64,000 nt of DNA from Comamonas phosphati (GTDB lineage: Bacteria; Pseudomonadota; Gammaproteobacteria; Burkholderiales; Burkholderiaceae_C): assembly GCF_014637085.1 (NCBI RefSeq), contig NZ_BMEU01000006.1:62001-126000 (forward strand), read 5' to 3'. The notes below the pieces were generated by a model. It was given only the letters and a program-made list of their open reading frames with translations, had not been told where the DNA came from and ran no database searches. Positions within the stretch are counted from its first letter, which is position 1, and every line of letters begins with the position of its first letter. This document shows, piece after piece, positions 1 through 8,674 of this stretch. Both the position numbers and the translations under genes were made by a program.

Positions 1-2
1 CA

Positions 3-200
3 TGGAACTACCCGGCCAAGGACCGTTCCGGTCGGCTCGATGCCATCGAGGAGCCCCATCTCGGCCGCCTCATGGAAAAGATCGCCGGCCCCGCGAGGCC
101 CGCCACCGAGCGACTCAATTTCGTCCGTCCCAATCCGGCGTCTGCCTCTGCTTCTGATTCAGCCGCCGCCCCCGAATCCACTTCGACTCAGGAGTCCTGA
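3..200 (+). CDS. C-terminal end of a phage protein, 5' truncated
   Basis: The reading frame is open from the window edge to a TGA at 198-200 and gives 65 residues. The visible part starts WNYPAKDRSGRLDAIEEPHL and ends in a low-complexity Ser/Ala/Pro tail. The next gene starts two bases after the stop, so it belongs to the same early phage operon. In related phages an ATP-binding protein often sits here with a similar Lys/Asp-Ala-Ile-Glu-Glu-Pro ending; that identity is an inference from memory and context, since no catalytic motif is inside the window. Confidence 0.65.
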   Translation, partial: WNYPAKDRSGRLDAIEEPHLGRLMEKIAGPARPATERLNFVRPNPASASASDSAAAPESTSTQES

Positions 201-202
201 TC

Positions 203-799
203 ATGACCTATTTCGATTTCAATTCCGCTTCCGAACAGACGTCCTTCGATCTGATCCCGAAGGGCACCCTGGTCCGCGTCCGCATGACCATCCGCCCGGG
301 CGGCTTCGATGACGCGTCGCAAGGGTGGACCGGCGGCTACGCCACCCGCAATGCCGAGACCGGCTCGGTCTACCTCAGTTGCGAGTTCGTCGTGACAGAC
401 GGCGAGTTCGCCCGCCGCAAGATGTGGTCGCTCATCGGCCTGCACAGCCCCAAGGGGCCGGAATGGGCCAACATGGGCCGCACCTTCGTCAAGGCGATCC
501 TCAACTCGGCGCGTGGGGTGCATCCCGGCGACAACAGTCCTGCCGCACAGAACGCGCGCCGCATCGGTGGATTCGCCGATCTGGATGGCATCGAGTTTCT
601 GGGCAAGGTCGACTGGGAGAAGGACAAGAACGGCCAGGACAAGAGCGTCATCAAGGCCGCCGTCACGCCGGACCACAAGGACTACGTCGCGCTGATGGGC
701 GGCGCCGGTCAGCCGGCCCCCGCTGCCAGCGCCCCCAACGCCTATGCGCAGGCCACCGGCCGGGCGCCCGTTCCGGGCCGCCCCAGCTGGGCACAGTGA
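203..799 (+). CDS. Conserved phage protein of unknown function, early replication operon
   Basis: This 198-residue protein has no catalytic motif I recognise. It starts MTYFDFNSASEQTSFDLIPK and contains an alternating beta-type segment (LVRVRMTIRPGG, GSVYLSCEFVV) suggesting a small beta-barrel. The tail after about residue 165 is Ala/Pro rich and disordered. Its place between a probable ATP-binding protein and a helicase resembles where phages carry DUF669-like or single-strand-binding accessory proteins. A role in phage recombination or replication is therefore plausible but unproven. The start follows an AGGAG at 191-195. Confidence 0.75.
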   Translation: MTYFDFNSASEQTSFDLIPKGTLVRVRMTIRPGGFDDASQGWTGGYATRNAETGSVYLSCEFVVTDGEFARRKMWSLIGLHSPKGPEWANMGRTFVKAILNSARGVHPGDNSPAAQNARRIGGFADLDGIEFLGKVDWEKDKNGQDKSVIKAAVTPDHKDYVALMGGAGQPAPAASAPNAYAQATGRAPVPGRPSWAQ

Positions 800-814
800 C
801 GGAGGGCCACGGTC

Positions 815-2488
815 ATGATGCTCCGTCCCCGCCAATCCCTCCTCGTCGAGCGCACGATTGCGGCGCTCGATGAGCACGGGAACACGCTGGCTGTCGCGCC
901 GACCGGGTCGGGCAAGACCATCATGCTGTCGGCAGTCACCGGCAGGGTGTTGGCCGAGCCCGATGCGAAGGCCTGCATCCTCGCCCACCGCACTGAACTG
1001 ACTGGTCAGAACCGCGACAAGTTCTCGCGGGTGAATCCGGGCATGAGCACGTCGGTGTTCGATGCCAACGAGAAGTCCTGGCGCGGCCAGGCGACGTTCG
1101 CGATGGTGCAGACCCTGTCGCGCCAGGCGCACCTCGACCAGATGCCGACCTTGGATCTGCTCGTGATCGACGAGGCGCACCACGCTTCGTCACCGACCTA
1201 CCGCGCCGTCATCGACACGGTGCTGGACCGCAATCCTCGGGCTGGCGTCTGCGGCCTGACCGCCACCCCGAATCGCGGTGATGGCAAGGGGCTGCGCGAA
1301 GTCTTCTCCAACGTGGCAGACCAGATCACCCTGGGCGAAATGATCGCCGCCGGGCACCTCGTTCCGCCGCGCACCTTCGTGATCGACGTCGGCGTGCAGG
1401 ACGCACTGCGCAACGTCCGCCGCACCGCGATGGACTTCGACATGGACGAGGTCGCCTCCATTCTCGACAAGCGGCTGATCACCGAGGCGGTGATCAGGCA
1501 TTGGAAGGCGAATGCGTCATCGCGCAAGACGATCGTCTTCTGTTCGACGGTCGCCCATGCGCAGAACGTCAGAGATGCCTTTGTCGAATCGGGCATACGC
1601 GCCGTGCTGATCCACGGCGAGTTGTCCGACGCCGATCGCAAAGCGCGCCTGGCCGAGTACGAGTCCGGGCACGCCCAGGTCGTGGTCAATGTCGCGGTGC
1701 TGACCGAGGGCTATGACTACACGCCCACCAGCTGCGTCGTCCTGCTGCGCCCCAGTTCCTACAAGTCCACCTTCATCCAGATGGTCGGCCGTGGTCTACG
1801 CACCGTGGACTCCGAGGAGTTCCCGGGCGTCATCAAAACCGATTGCATCGTGCTGGATTTCGGCACCGCCAGCTTGATGCACGGATCTCTCGAGCAGGAA
1901 ATCAATCTCGACGGGCATCCGGGCGACGGTGATGCGCCGACCAAGGACTGCCCGGAGTGTGGCGCCATCGTTCCGCTGGCCTGCATGGAGTGCCCCCTGT
2001 GCGGCCACATGTGGGAGCGCGAGTCGCAGGAGCTTGGCGTACTGACGGACTTCGTAATGAGCGAGATCGATCTGCTCAAGCGCTCCAACTTCCGCTGGTG
2101 CGATCTGTTCGGGCATGACGACGCGCTGATGGCCACGGGGTTCAGTGCGTGGGGCGGCATCTTCTTCCTCAATGGCCGCTGGCACGCCGTCGGCGGCGGG
2201 AAGGACTTGAGGCCGCACCTGCTGGCCGTCGGCGAGCGCACGGTGTGCATGGCCAAGGCCGACGACTGGCTCAACGAGCACGAATCCGCCGATTCCGCCC
2301 ACAAGACCCGGCGCTGGCTGAACGAACCGCCGACTGACAAGCAACTCCGTTACCTCCCCGAGCAGATGCGGGCGGACTTCGGCATGACCCGCTACCAGGC
2401 ATCGGCCTTGTTGGCGTTCCAGTTCAACAAGTCGTCGATTCAGCGGCTGGTGGTCGCGGCCAACGAAAGCCATCGGGAGGCCGCTTGA
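815..2488 (+). CDS. SF2 DEAD/DEAH-box helicase with C-terminal zinc ribbon
   Basis: The 557-residue protein carries the SF2 helicase motifs: Walker A APTGSGKT (28-35), DEAH (119-122), TATP (149-152), and a C-terminal helicase domain with TEGYDY and QMVGRGLR. A four-Cys ribbon follows the motor (CPECG ... CMECPLCG, about 375-395), as in many phage helicases that replace a host loader. It should unwind or remodel nucleic acid with ATP during phage replication. The stop overlaps the next gene. A second ATG three bases on (818) is an equally possible start. Confidence 0.93.
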   Translation: MMLRPRQSLLVERTIAALDEHGNTLAVAPTGSGKTIMLSAVTGRVLAEPDAKACILAHRTELTGQNRDKFSRVNPGMSTSVFDANEKSWRGQATFAMVQTLSRQAHLDQMPTLDLLVIDEAHHASSPTYRAVIDTVLDRNPRAGVCGLTATPNRGDGKGLREVFSNVADQITLGEMIAAGHLVPPRTFVIDVGVQDALRNVRRTAMDFDMDEVASILDKRLITEAVIRHWKANASSRKTIVFCSTVAHAQNVRDAFVESGIRAVLIHGELSDADRKARLAEYESGHAQVVVNVAVLTEGYDYTPTSCVVLLRPSSYKSTFIQMVGRGLRTVDSEEFPGVIKTDCIVLDFGTASLMHGSLEQEINLDGHPGDGDAPTKDCPECGAIVPLACMECPLCGHMWERESQELGVLTDFVMSEIDLLKRSNFRWCDLFGHDDALMATGFSAWGGIFFLNGRWHAVGGGKDLRPHLLAVGERTVCMAKADDWLNEHESADSAHKTRRWLNEPPTDKQLRYLPEQMRADFGMTRYQASALLAFQFNKSSIQRLVVAANESHREAA

Positions 2489-2907
2489 CATGCGCGATCT
2501 GCTACCGCAAGGCCAAGGGGTACGGCTGGTCCAACCCTCGGTTCAAACCGGGCGACCAACGACGCTACTCAGACCGCTGGGTCTTCTGTTCGCGCCGTTG
2601 TCAGGACGCGTTCTGCAAGCTGATGACCAAGACGGAGGCACGCATGATCGACCCGAGTGACATGGAGCTGGCGGCCTTGCGGGCGTGCCTGTCGCCGCTG
2701 GGCGAGTACGTCGGCTCCATCGGCATGGAGCGGCCCCTGGCGGACTACACCCGGGATGAGGTGCTGACCCTGATCGAGGTCGTCGTCACCGCCTACCAGG
2801 ACCAGATGATCGAAGAACACGAGCGCATGGCCGCCAAGGATCGTGCCTTTCTGGAGGAGCGCCTGGCCCGCCAAGGGCAAGCCGCTTCGAAGGGGGTGCC
2901 GTTCTGA
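2485..2907 (+). CDS. Small zinc-finger phage protein (DUF6511-like)
   Basis: The 140-residue protein begins at a TTG overlapping the helicase stop, giving TCAICYRKAKGYGW. Its N-terminal half has two Cys pairs (CAIC and, after about 30 residues, CSRRC), consistent with one zinc site. The C-terminal half is helical and charged (DEVLTLIEVVV, then an Arg/Glu-rich helix). I recognise it as DUF6511-like, a family with no known role that travels with this helicase. The TTG start is chosen because it keeps the first Cys pair and gives translational coupling. Confidence 0.75.
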   Translation: MTCAICYRKAKGYGWSNPRFKPGDQRRYSDRWVFCSRRCQDAFCKLMTKTEARMIDPSDMELAALRACLSPLGEYVGSIGMERPLADYTRDEVLTLIEVVVTAYQDQMIEEHERMAAKDRAFLEERLARQGQAASKGVPF

Positions 2908-3662
2908 TGCTGGATTTCAACCACCGCCCCAAGATTCACGAACAGATCGGCGCTCTCATCGATGCCGCCCTCGCCAGCGATCGTGATGGACAGGCTCCGC
3001 GCACCTACCTCGGCGCTTCGCGGCTGGGTGTGGCCTGCGAGCGCGCGCTGCAGTACGAGTACCTGCGCACACCTGTCGATCCCTGCCGTGAAATTCCCGG
3101 TCGCATCCTGCGCGTGTTTGAGGTCGGGCATACGCTCGAAGACCTCGCCATTCGCTGGCTGCGCTTGGCCGGCTTCGACCTGTACACCCGCAAGGCCGGT
3201 GGAGGCCAATTCGGCTTCTCCGTGGCGGGCGGGCGTATCCAGGGCCATGTCGACGGCGTGATCAACGCCGCCCCCGGCGAGCTCGGGCTCCGGTGCCCGT
3301 CGCTATGGGAATGCAAGACCATGAACGACAAGTCCTGGCGGGACACGGTCAAGCTCGGCGTCGCCCGATCCAAACCAGTGTACGCAGCGCAGATGGCGAT
3401 CTACCAGGCCTACATGGAAGCCGCCATTCCCGGCATATCACGCAACCCCGCGCTGTTCACCGCGATCAACAAGGATTCGCAGGAGATCTGGTTCGAGCTG
3501 GTGCCGTTTGACGGCGGACTGGCCCAGCGCATGTCCGATCGCGCGGTCCGGGTGATTTCCGCATCCGATGCCGGCGAACTGTTGCCACGCCATGCAACGA
3601 CCCCGACCCATTTCGAGTGCAAGTCGTGCTCCTGGCAAGACCGCTGCTGGGGGACGACGTGA
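2907..3662 (+). CDS. PD-(D/E)XK exonuclease, Cas4/RecB-like with Fe-S Cys set
   Basis: The 251-residue protein has the nuclease core GHVDG followed by WECK (Asp, then Glu-x-Lys), the PD-(D/E)XK signature. One Cys lies early (GVACERALQYEYL, about 48) and three at the end (CKSCSWQDRC), the arrangement that binds 4Fe-4S in Cas4 and AddB-type nucleases. The expected role is processing DNA ends for phage recombination or replication. ATG 2907 overlaps the preceding stop by one base. The gene is followed by a GTGA overlap with the ATPase gene. Confidence 0.85.
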   Translation: MLDFNHRPKIHEQIGALIDAALASDRDGQAPRTYLGASRLGVACERALQYEYLRTPVDPCREIPGRILRVFEVGHTLEDLAIRWLRLAGFDLYTRKAGGGQFGFSVAGGRIQGHVDGVINAAPGELGLRCPSLWECKTMNDKSWRDTVKLGVARSKPVYAAQMAIYQAYMEAAIPGISRNPALFTAINKDSQEIWFELVPFDGGLAQRMSDRAVRVISASDAGELLPRHATTPTHFECKSCSWQDRCWGTT

Positions 3663-5848
3663 CGACGAACGATATCGTGTGGCTCGACTTCAACGATGCG
3701 GCCGAACCTCGCAATGAACTCGTGAATGACACGGAGACGTTGCGTACCGGGTTGCTGGATCGGCTCGAAGCCGTCTTGCACTACCTGTTCCCCCAAGGCC
3801 GCATGCGGGGCGGCAAGTTCTATGTCGGCGACACCGATGGCTCGCCCGGCAAAAGCCTGGTTGTCGAGCTCGACGGCGCTCGTCGCGGTTTGTGGAAGGA
3901 CTTCGCGGCCGACGATGGCGGTGATGTCATCGACCTGTGGGCGCGATCCCAGGGGCTGTCCACGCGCCAGAATTTTCCCCATCTCGCCACAGAGATTCGC
4001 CAGTGGCTGGGAGTCGCACCGCCTGCACCGTCCATTGCTCCTCACGCAGTCCGTACCGTTGCTGTCGATGAGCTTGGCCCTTACACCGCGAAATGGGATT
4101 ACCTCACGCCCGAGGGCGAGCTGATCGCCTGCGTGTACCGCTACGACCCACCGACCGGCAAGGAATACCGCCCCTGGGACGTGCGCGCCCGGATGTGGCG
4201 GGCACCCGATCCGCGCCCGCTCTACAACCTGCCGGCAATCTCAAAGCTGCAGGACGTGGTGCTGGTCGAGGGCGAGAAATGCGCCGATGCGCTGATCGCC
4301 AGCGGCATTGCGGCCACCACCGCGATGAACGGGGCCAGGGCGCCCATCGACAAAACCGACTGGCGACCGCTTGCTGGCCGCTCGGTGCTGATCTGGCCAG
4401 ACCGCGACGCGCCGGGTTGGGACTACGCCGAGAACGCCGCACGCGCTTGTGTCGCGGCGGGCTGCGCTTCCGTAGCCATTCTGGTGCCGCCATCCGACAA
4501 GCCCGACAAGTGGGACGCAGCTGATGCAGTCGCCGAAGGCTTCGACTGCGATGGGTTCATCGCGCAGGGCGAGCGCCGCGTGGTCAAGGCGGCATTGCCG
4601 ATGCTGCCGACATTCACGCTGGGCGCGCTGCTGGATGACGATTCGCCGCTGCCGCCCGATCTCATCTCGCCGCGCGTGCTTACGCCGGCCGGAATGCTGG
4701 TATTCGGCGGCGCGCCCAAGGTCGGCAAGAGCGACTTCCTGCTGGCCTGGCTGACCCACATGGCCGCTGGTGCCGCCTTTCTCGGCATGCGCCCGTCACG
4801 CCCTTTGCGCGTGTTCTACCTGCAGGCAGAGGTGCAGTACCACTACCTGCGCGAACGGGTCAAAGAGCTGCGCATTCCCCCCAGCCGGCTCCTGGATGCC
4901 CGAGCGAACTTCGTGGCCACGCCCCAGCTGCGCCTCGTGCTGGACGACGCCGGCCTCGCGCAGGTGATTCCTGCCATTGCGAATGCGTTTGGCGGCGAGC
5001 CTCCGGACATCATCGCCATCGATCCCATCCGCAATGTGTTCGATGGCGGCGACGCCGGTGGCGAAAACGACAACGGCGCGATGCTGTTCTTTCTCTCACA
5101 GCGGGTGGACCGCCTTCGCCAGGCGGTGAATCCGGACGCGGGGGTGATCCTGGCCCACCACACGAGGAAGCTGGGCAAGAAGCAGTTCGAGGAGGACCCG
5201 TTCCAGGCTCTGGCAGGTGCCGGCAGCCTGCGCGGCTACTACTCGAGCGGAATGCTGCTGTACCGGCCCGACGAGCTGCGCACGACGCGGCAACTCATCT
5301 TCGAGTTGCGCAATGGGCCTGGCATCCCCCTCAAGCACGTGGACAAGGTGCAGGGGGAGTGGCGCGAGGTCGAACCCAACGAGCGATTGGTCATGCAGGA
5401 GTATGGCCAGCGGCTGGATGCCGAACGTCGTCGCAAACGCGACGCGATCCTGCAGATCCTGTTCGATGAGGCTGCGCAGGGGCACTGCTACACCGCCAAT
5501 CAGTTCGCGGAAGGCTTCGAGGGCAAGGCAGGACTCGGCGGCGAGCGCACGATCCGCGAGCGGCTTTCGGCGCTCTCGACGCAGGGCTACATCAAGTATT
5601 TCCGCAACGCGGTGGACTACGACCTGCCGCCAGCTCGAACCAAATTCGGCTACCTCTGCGTGGAAGGCATGGTCCTGCGCTCGGTCGCTGGCCAGGCCGA
5701 TCCCGACACCGGCGAAGTGCCGTTGCGCGAGCTTGCCGTACAGCCCACCCACTACAAATGCCCGCAATCGGGGGCCGCCTTGCCGGTCGAGAACCCCGAG
5801 GTGTGGGTTTACCAAGATGACATCAACGATCCTCAGGAGCCCGCATGA
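3659..5848 (+). CDS. Toprim plus RecA-type ATPase, phage primase/helicase-like
   Basis: The protein is about 729 residues. A Toprim-like domain lies near residues 195-285 (VVLVEGEKCADAL, then IWPDRDAPG). A RepA/RecA-fold ATPase follows with Walker A GAPKVGKSD near residue 350, and Walker B-like IIAIDPIRN and ILAHHTRK further on. A winged-helix-like C-terminus follows. This is the primase/helicase-type replication protein of many temperate phages. I prefer the GTG at 3659, which overlaps the upstream TGA as GTGA, over an ATG at 3617 that would run 46 bases into the nuclease gene. Confidence 0.88.
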   Translation: MTTNDIVWLDFNDAAEPRNELVNDTETLRTGLLDRLEAVLHYLFPQGRMRGGKFYVGDTDGSPGKSLVVELDGARRGLWKDFAADDGGDVIDLWARSQGLSTRQNFPHLATEIRQWLGVAPPAPSIAPHAVRTVAVDELGPYTAKWDYLTPEGELIACVYRYDPPTGKEYRPWDVRARMWRAPDPRPLYNLPAISKLQDVVLVEGEKCADALIASGIAATTAMNGARAPIDKTDWRPLAGRSVLIWPDRDAPGWDYAENAARACVAAGCASVAILVPPSDKPDKWDAADAVAEGFDCDGFIAQGERRVVKAALPMLPTFTLGALLDDDSPLPPDLISPRVLTPAGMLVFGGAPKVGKSDFLLAWLTHMAAGAAFLGMRPSRPLRVFYLQAEVQYHYLRERVKELRIPPSRLLDARANFVATPQLRLVLDDAGLAQVIPAIANAFGGEPPDIIAIDPIRNVFDGGDAGGENDNGAMLFFLSQRVDRLRQAVNPDAGVILAHHTRKLGKKQFEEDPFQALAGAGSLRGYYSSGMLLYRPDELRTTRQLIFELRNGPGIPLKHVDKVQGEWREVEPNERLVMQEYGQRLDAERRRKRDAILQILFDEAAQGHCYTANQFAEGFEGKAGLGGERTIRERLSALSTQGYIKYFRNAVDYDLPPARTKFGYLCVEGMVLRSVAGQADPDTGEVPLRELAVQPTHYKCPQSGAALPVENPEVWVYQDDINDPQEPA

Positions 5849-6633
5849 ACACGCACCGACAAGTTGGCAAAACCGTTGCCAACGTCCCCCTGTTTTTTGC
5901 CGACGTCGGCAAGTTGGCAAACGCCTGCCAACTTCAATCCGATTCGAATCAATGCCTTACGGCGTTGTCGGCAAATTGGCAAGTTGGCAGCGCCGCCAAC
6001 TTGCCAACTTCCGAAAAACCGCATGGATGCTGGGTTTCCCGGGAATTCCAAGTTGGCGAAAACTCCCCCTCCTACTACGTAGGAGAGGGAACTGCGGTTC
6101 CCTCTACCTTGCGTGGAGGTTTGCCTGGTGGTCGGGATGGGGACGGTCTGCCGGCAAACGGCAACGCGATCCTGGCGCTGGATCTCGGCACCCAGACCGG
6201 TTGGGCTCTGCTGGACCGTGACGGCGACATCAGCAGTGGAACCGAAGGGTTCAAGCCACAGCGCTTCGAGGGTGGCGGCATGCGCTACCTCCGCTTCAAA
6301 CGCTGGCTCACCGAACTCAAGCAGGTTGCGGATGGTTTGGATGCCGTGTTCTTCGAAGAGGTCCGTCGCCATGCCGGCGTCGACGCGGCGCACGCATACG
6401 GCGGCTTCATGGCCCATCTGACCGCGTGGTGCGAACACCATCAGATTCCGTACCAGGGTGTGCCGGTCGGCACGATCAAAAAGCACGCCACCGGGAAAGG
6501 CAATGCGAGCAAGGACGAGATGGTCGCTGCCGCCCGACTTCGCGGGCATACACCTGCGGACGACAACGAGGCCGATGCCCTGGCGATCCTGCACTGGGCC
6601 ATCCAGCTCCACCACGATGGACAGGAGGTGTGA
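5845..6633 (+). CDS. RuvC-like Holliday junction resolvase with unusual N-terminal extension
   Basis: Residues from about 107 to the end form an RNase H/RuvC-fold nuclease. The acidic residues are Asp in LALDLGTQTGWAL, Glu in FFEEVRRH, and the final Asp/Glu of DDNEADALAI. It should cut branched phage DNA. The start ATG overlaps the upstream stop as ATGA after a CAGGAG, so translation from 5845 is well supported. That start adds about 100 residues of low-similarity sequence (VGKTVAN, VGKLANACQL, QVGSAANLP), generated by palindromic DNA repeats. The catalytic part may instead start at a TTG near 6121. The repeats may therefore be regulatory DNA read through by chance. Confidence 0.82.
   Translation: MNTHRQVGKTVANVPLFFADVGKLANACQLQSDSNQCLTALSANWQVGSAANLPTSEKPHGCWVSREFQVGENSPSYYVGEGTAVPSTLRGGLPGGRDGDGLPANGNAILALDLGTQTGWALLDRDGDISSGTEGFKPQRFEGGGMRYLRFKRWLTELKQVADGLDAVFFEEVRRHAGVDAAHAYGGFMAHLTAWCEHHQIPYQGVPVGTIKKHATGKGNASKDEMVAAARLRGHTPADDNEADALAILHWAIQLHHDGQEV
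5863..6057 (+). repeat. Cluster of GTTGGCA palindromes
   Basis: Three perfect inverted repeats of one core motif lie in 200 bases: 8-bp arms at 5863-5870 and 5876-5883, 9-bp arms at 5911-5919 and 5926-5934, and 13-bp arms at 5976-5988 and 5995-6007, with 5-6 base spacers. A lone GTTGGCGAA follows at 6052-6060. The core TTGGC/GCCAA occurs about nine times. The cluster sits just after the replication ATPase gene, where an iteron-type origin or an operator array would be reasonable. The function is not known to me. Confidence 0.75.
6069..6105 (+). promoter_or_regulatory. Two overlapping hairpins, mutually exclusive
   Basis: The first hairpin pairs CTCCTAC with GTAGGAG around a TAC loop (6069-6085). 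The second pairs AGAGGGAAC with GTTCCCTCT around TGCG (6084-6105). They share two bases, so only one can fully form in RNA. No T-run follows, so this is not a simple terminator. It lies inside the RuvC reading frame, ahead of the catalytic domain. Confidence 0.5.
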
Positions 6634-6634
6634 C

Positions 6635-6847
6635 ATGAAGATTGCTGCACCTCAGTACCGCAGCCCGCTGGGACGGCTCGTGCCAGAGCCCCGACGAGAT
6701 CCCGAAGAGATCAAACGCGAGGGATGGCTCGACCAGCACATCCTCGTCATTTCCCCCGAGGACGCACGACTCGACTGGTCCGAGCGTGAGCTGCTCCGTC
6801 GCATTGGCAACCGCCTGTATGGGAACAAGGAGGGTCGCCATGGCTGA
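6635..6847 (+). CDS. Small phage protein, unknown
   Basis: The 70-residue protein starts MKIAAPQYRSPLGRLVPEPR and is charged and probably helical (SERELLRRIGNRLYGNKEG). A strong AGGAGGT at 6623-6629 lies six bases before ATG 6635, the clearest ribosome site in this operon. The gene overlaps the next one by eight bases. No family is recognised. Confidence 0.7.
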   Translation: MKIAAPQYRSPLGRLVPEPRRDPEEIKREGWLDQHILVISPEDARLDWSERELLRRIGNRLYGNKEGRHG

Positions 6848-7220
6848 ATGGAGCATCGATGAACTGGCAGATCGTTTTGTCGAAGCTGCACGCACTGCAC
6901 ATCGATTGCCTCCTGTGCGGGTGCAAGGCTATTTCAACGTCTGGCCGACAATCGTGCGCACGGAGTTTGAACGCATGGCCTGCGACGATCCCAAACCCAT
7001 CCGCTTTCCGCCCAGTCCTGCTGATGTCGATCGAATGCTGGAAGTCATGCAGTGGGTGCAATGCCTGGAGGTGGAGCAACGACATCTCGTGTGGATGCGG
7101 GCGGAACGGTATCACTGGTCAGAGATCGCCAAGCGCTTCGGTTGTGCACCGCGCACGGCACAACGACGGTGGGACATGGCCCTGCATCTCGTGGCATTCC
7201 ATCTGGCATCGGGAAATTAA
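6840..7220 (+). CDS. DUF6362-like phage protein with C-terminal HTH
   Basis: The 126-residue protein ends in a helix-turn-helix-like segment (WSEIAKRFGCAPRTAQRRWDMAL, about 92-114), similar to sigma-region-4 or terminase-type DNA-binding helices. The N-terminal part (ELADRFVEAARTAHRLPPVRVQGYF) matches my memory of DUF6362. It is the last gene of the early operon before a terminator, so a role in late-gene control or packaging recognition is possible but inferred. ATG 6840 lies about seven bases after AGGAGGG. Confidence 0.75.
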   Translation: MAEWSIDELADRFVEAARTAHRLPPVRVQGYFNVWPTIVRTEFERMACDDPKPIRFPPSPADVDRMLEVMQWVQCLEVEQRHLVWMRAERYHWSEIAKRFGCAPRTAQRRWDMALHLVAFHLASGN

Positions 7221-7368
7221 GTGAAGTTGCTGGTGGCTGCTAACGAGCGCCAGCCATTGCTAACGCTTGATGGGATTGCACGCTTTTCGGGGTGTCGCGT
7301 TTTGCGGCGATCGGGGGTAAATTCTCTCTATGGTTGCGAGAGCTGTGTCTCGCATCGAATCGACTTGT

Positions 7369-7404
7369 AGCCCGCCCGGAGCATCGCTCTCGGCGGGCTT
7401 TTCA
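7369..7404 (+). terminator. Intrinsic terminator after early operon
   Basis: AGCCCGCC at 7369-7376 pairs with GGCGGGCT at 7392-7399, followed by TTTTC. It ends only eight bases before the methyltransferase start, so it either separates early and late transcription or folds over that gene's ribosome site. Confidence 0.8.
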
Positions 7405-7411
7405 TTTATGG

Positions 7412-8674
7412 ATGCCGATGAGCGCCCTGCAGATCCACTACCGACCGATCGACTCGCTGATTCCGTATGCCCGCAATGCCAAGCAGCACTCGGATGCCCA
7501 GGTCGCGCAGATCGCCGCCAGCATCCGCGAGTTCGGTTGGGGCGCGCCGATCCTGATCGATGGCAGGAACAATGTGATCGCCGGCCACGGCCGCCTGCTC
7601 GCTGCCCGCAAGCTCGGCATGACCGAGGTGCCGGTCGTCCCGCTGGAGCATCTGACCGACACCCAACGCCGGGCGCTGATCCTGGCCGACAACAAGATCG
7701 GCGAGAACGCTTCCTGGGAAGACGAACTGCTGGGCATCGAGTTGTCCGAACTGAAGGACGCCGGTTTCGATCTCGGCCTGACGGGCTTTTCTCCGGAAGA
7801 GTGGGAAGCGCTGATCGCAGGCGACGAAGCCAGCAAGGACGGTCTCACCGACGACGATGCCGTGCCCGAGGTCACCGAGACACCCGTCTCCAAAACGGGC
7901 GACGTGTGGTTGCTAGGCGATCACAAGCTGCTGTGCGGCGATGCCACCAAGGCGGACGACTACAAGCTGCTGCTCGGTGATGAACTGCCGGACATGGCCT
8001 TCACCGATCCGCCGTACAACGTGAACTACGCCAACACGGCCAAAGACAAGCTGCGCGGCAAGAACCGGCCGATCCTGAACGACAACCTGGGCGAAGGCTT
8101 TGGCAGCTTTCTGACGGACGCCTGCACGAACATCCTCACCTGCACCAAGGGCGCGGTCTACATCGCGATGAGCTCGTCGGAGCTGGATACGCTGCAATCA
8201 GCATTCCGTGCTGCCGGTGGTCGCTGGTCGACCTTCATCATCTGGGCCAAGAACACCTTCACGCTGGGCCGTGCCGACTACCAGCGCCAGTACGAGCCGA
8301 TCCTGTACGGCTGGCGCGATGGCGCCGATCACTTCTGGTGTGGTGCCCGTGATCAGGGCGACGTCTGGAACATCAAGAAGCCGGCCAAGAACGACCTGCA
8401 TCCGACCATGAAGCCGGTCGAGTTGGTCGAACGTGCCGTGCGCAACAGCAGCAAAACCAAGGACATCGTGCTTGACCCGTTCGGCGGTTCAGGCACCACG
8501 CTGGTCGCCTGCGAGAAATCCGGCCGTCGGGCACGCCTGATTGAACTGGACCCGAAGTACGTGGATGTGATCGTGCGCCGCTGGCAGGACTACACGGGTC
8601 AGGACGCGATGCGCGCCAGTGATGGCGCGAAATTCGGGTCGACGCTCGAGGCGGATCAGCCGGTGATGGCGTAA
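7412..8674 (+). CDS. ParB-domain / DNA methyltransferase fusion
   Basis: The protein is about 420 residues. Residues 1-100 are a ParB/sulfiredoxin-type nuclease-fold domain (INGHGRLLAARKLGMTEVPVV-type core, here VIAGHGRLLAARKL). The rest is an N4-cytosine/N6-adenine methyltransferase of the beta type, with DPPYN near 200 and the SAM motif DPFGGSGTT near 356. Phages use such fusions to modify their DNA against host restriction, which fits a locus carrying a type I system. ATG 7412 (MPMSAL) or 7418 are the sensible starts because upstream sequence is a terminator. It converges with the next gene and overlaps it by 19 bases. Confidence 0.92.
   Translation: MPMSALQIHYRPIDSLIPYARNAKQHSDAQVAQIAASIREFGWGAPILIDGRNNVIAGHGRLLAARKLGMTEVPVVPLEHLTDTQRRALILADNKIGENASWEDELLGIELSELKDAGFDLGLTGFSPEEWEALIAGDEASKDGLTDDDAVPEVTETPVSKTGDVWLLGDHKLLCGDATKADDYKLLLGDELPDMAFTDPPYNVNYANTAKDKLRGKNRPILNDNLGEGFGSFLTDACTNILTCTKGAVYIAMSSSELDTLQSAFRAAGGRWSTFIIWAKNTFTLGRADYQRQYEPILYGWRDGADHFWCGARDQGDVWNIKKPAKNDLHPTMKPVELVERAVRNSSKTKDIVLDPFGGSGTTLVACEKSGRRARLIELDPKYVDVIVRRWQDYTGQDAMRASDGAKFGSTLEADQPVMA

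Noticed and set aside
188-1183. 331-residue minus-strand frame over the first phage genes
   Set aside because: It is antisense to two well-supported plus genes, has no family likeness, and no ribosome site or operon partner.
5863-6057. CRISPR array
   Set aside because: The repeats are short palindromes with 5-6 base centres and irregular gaps, without spacers of constant length or cas genes.
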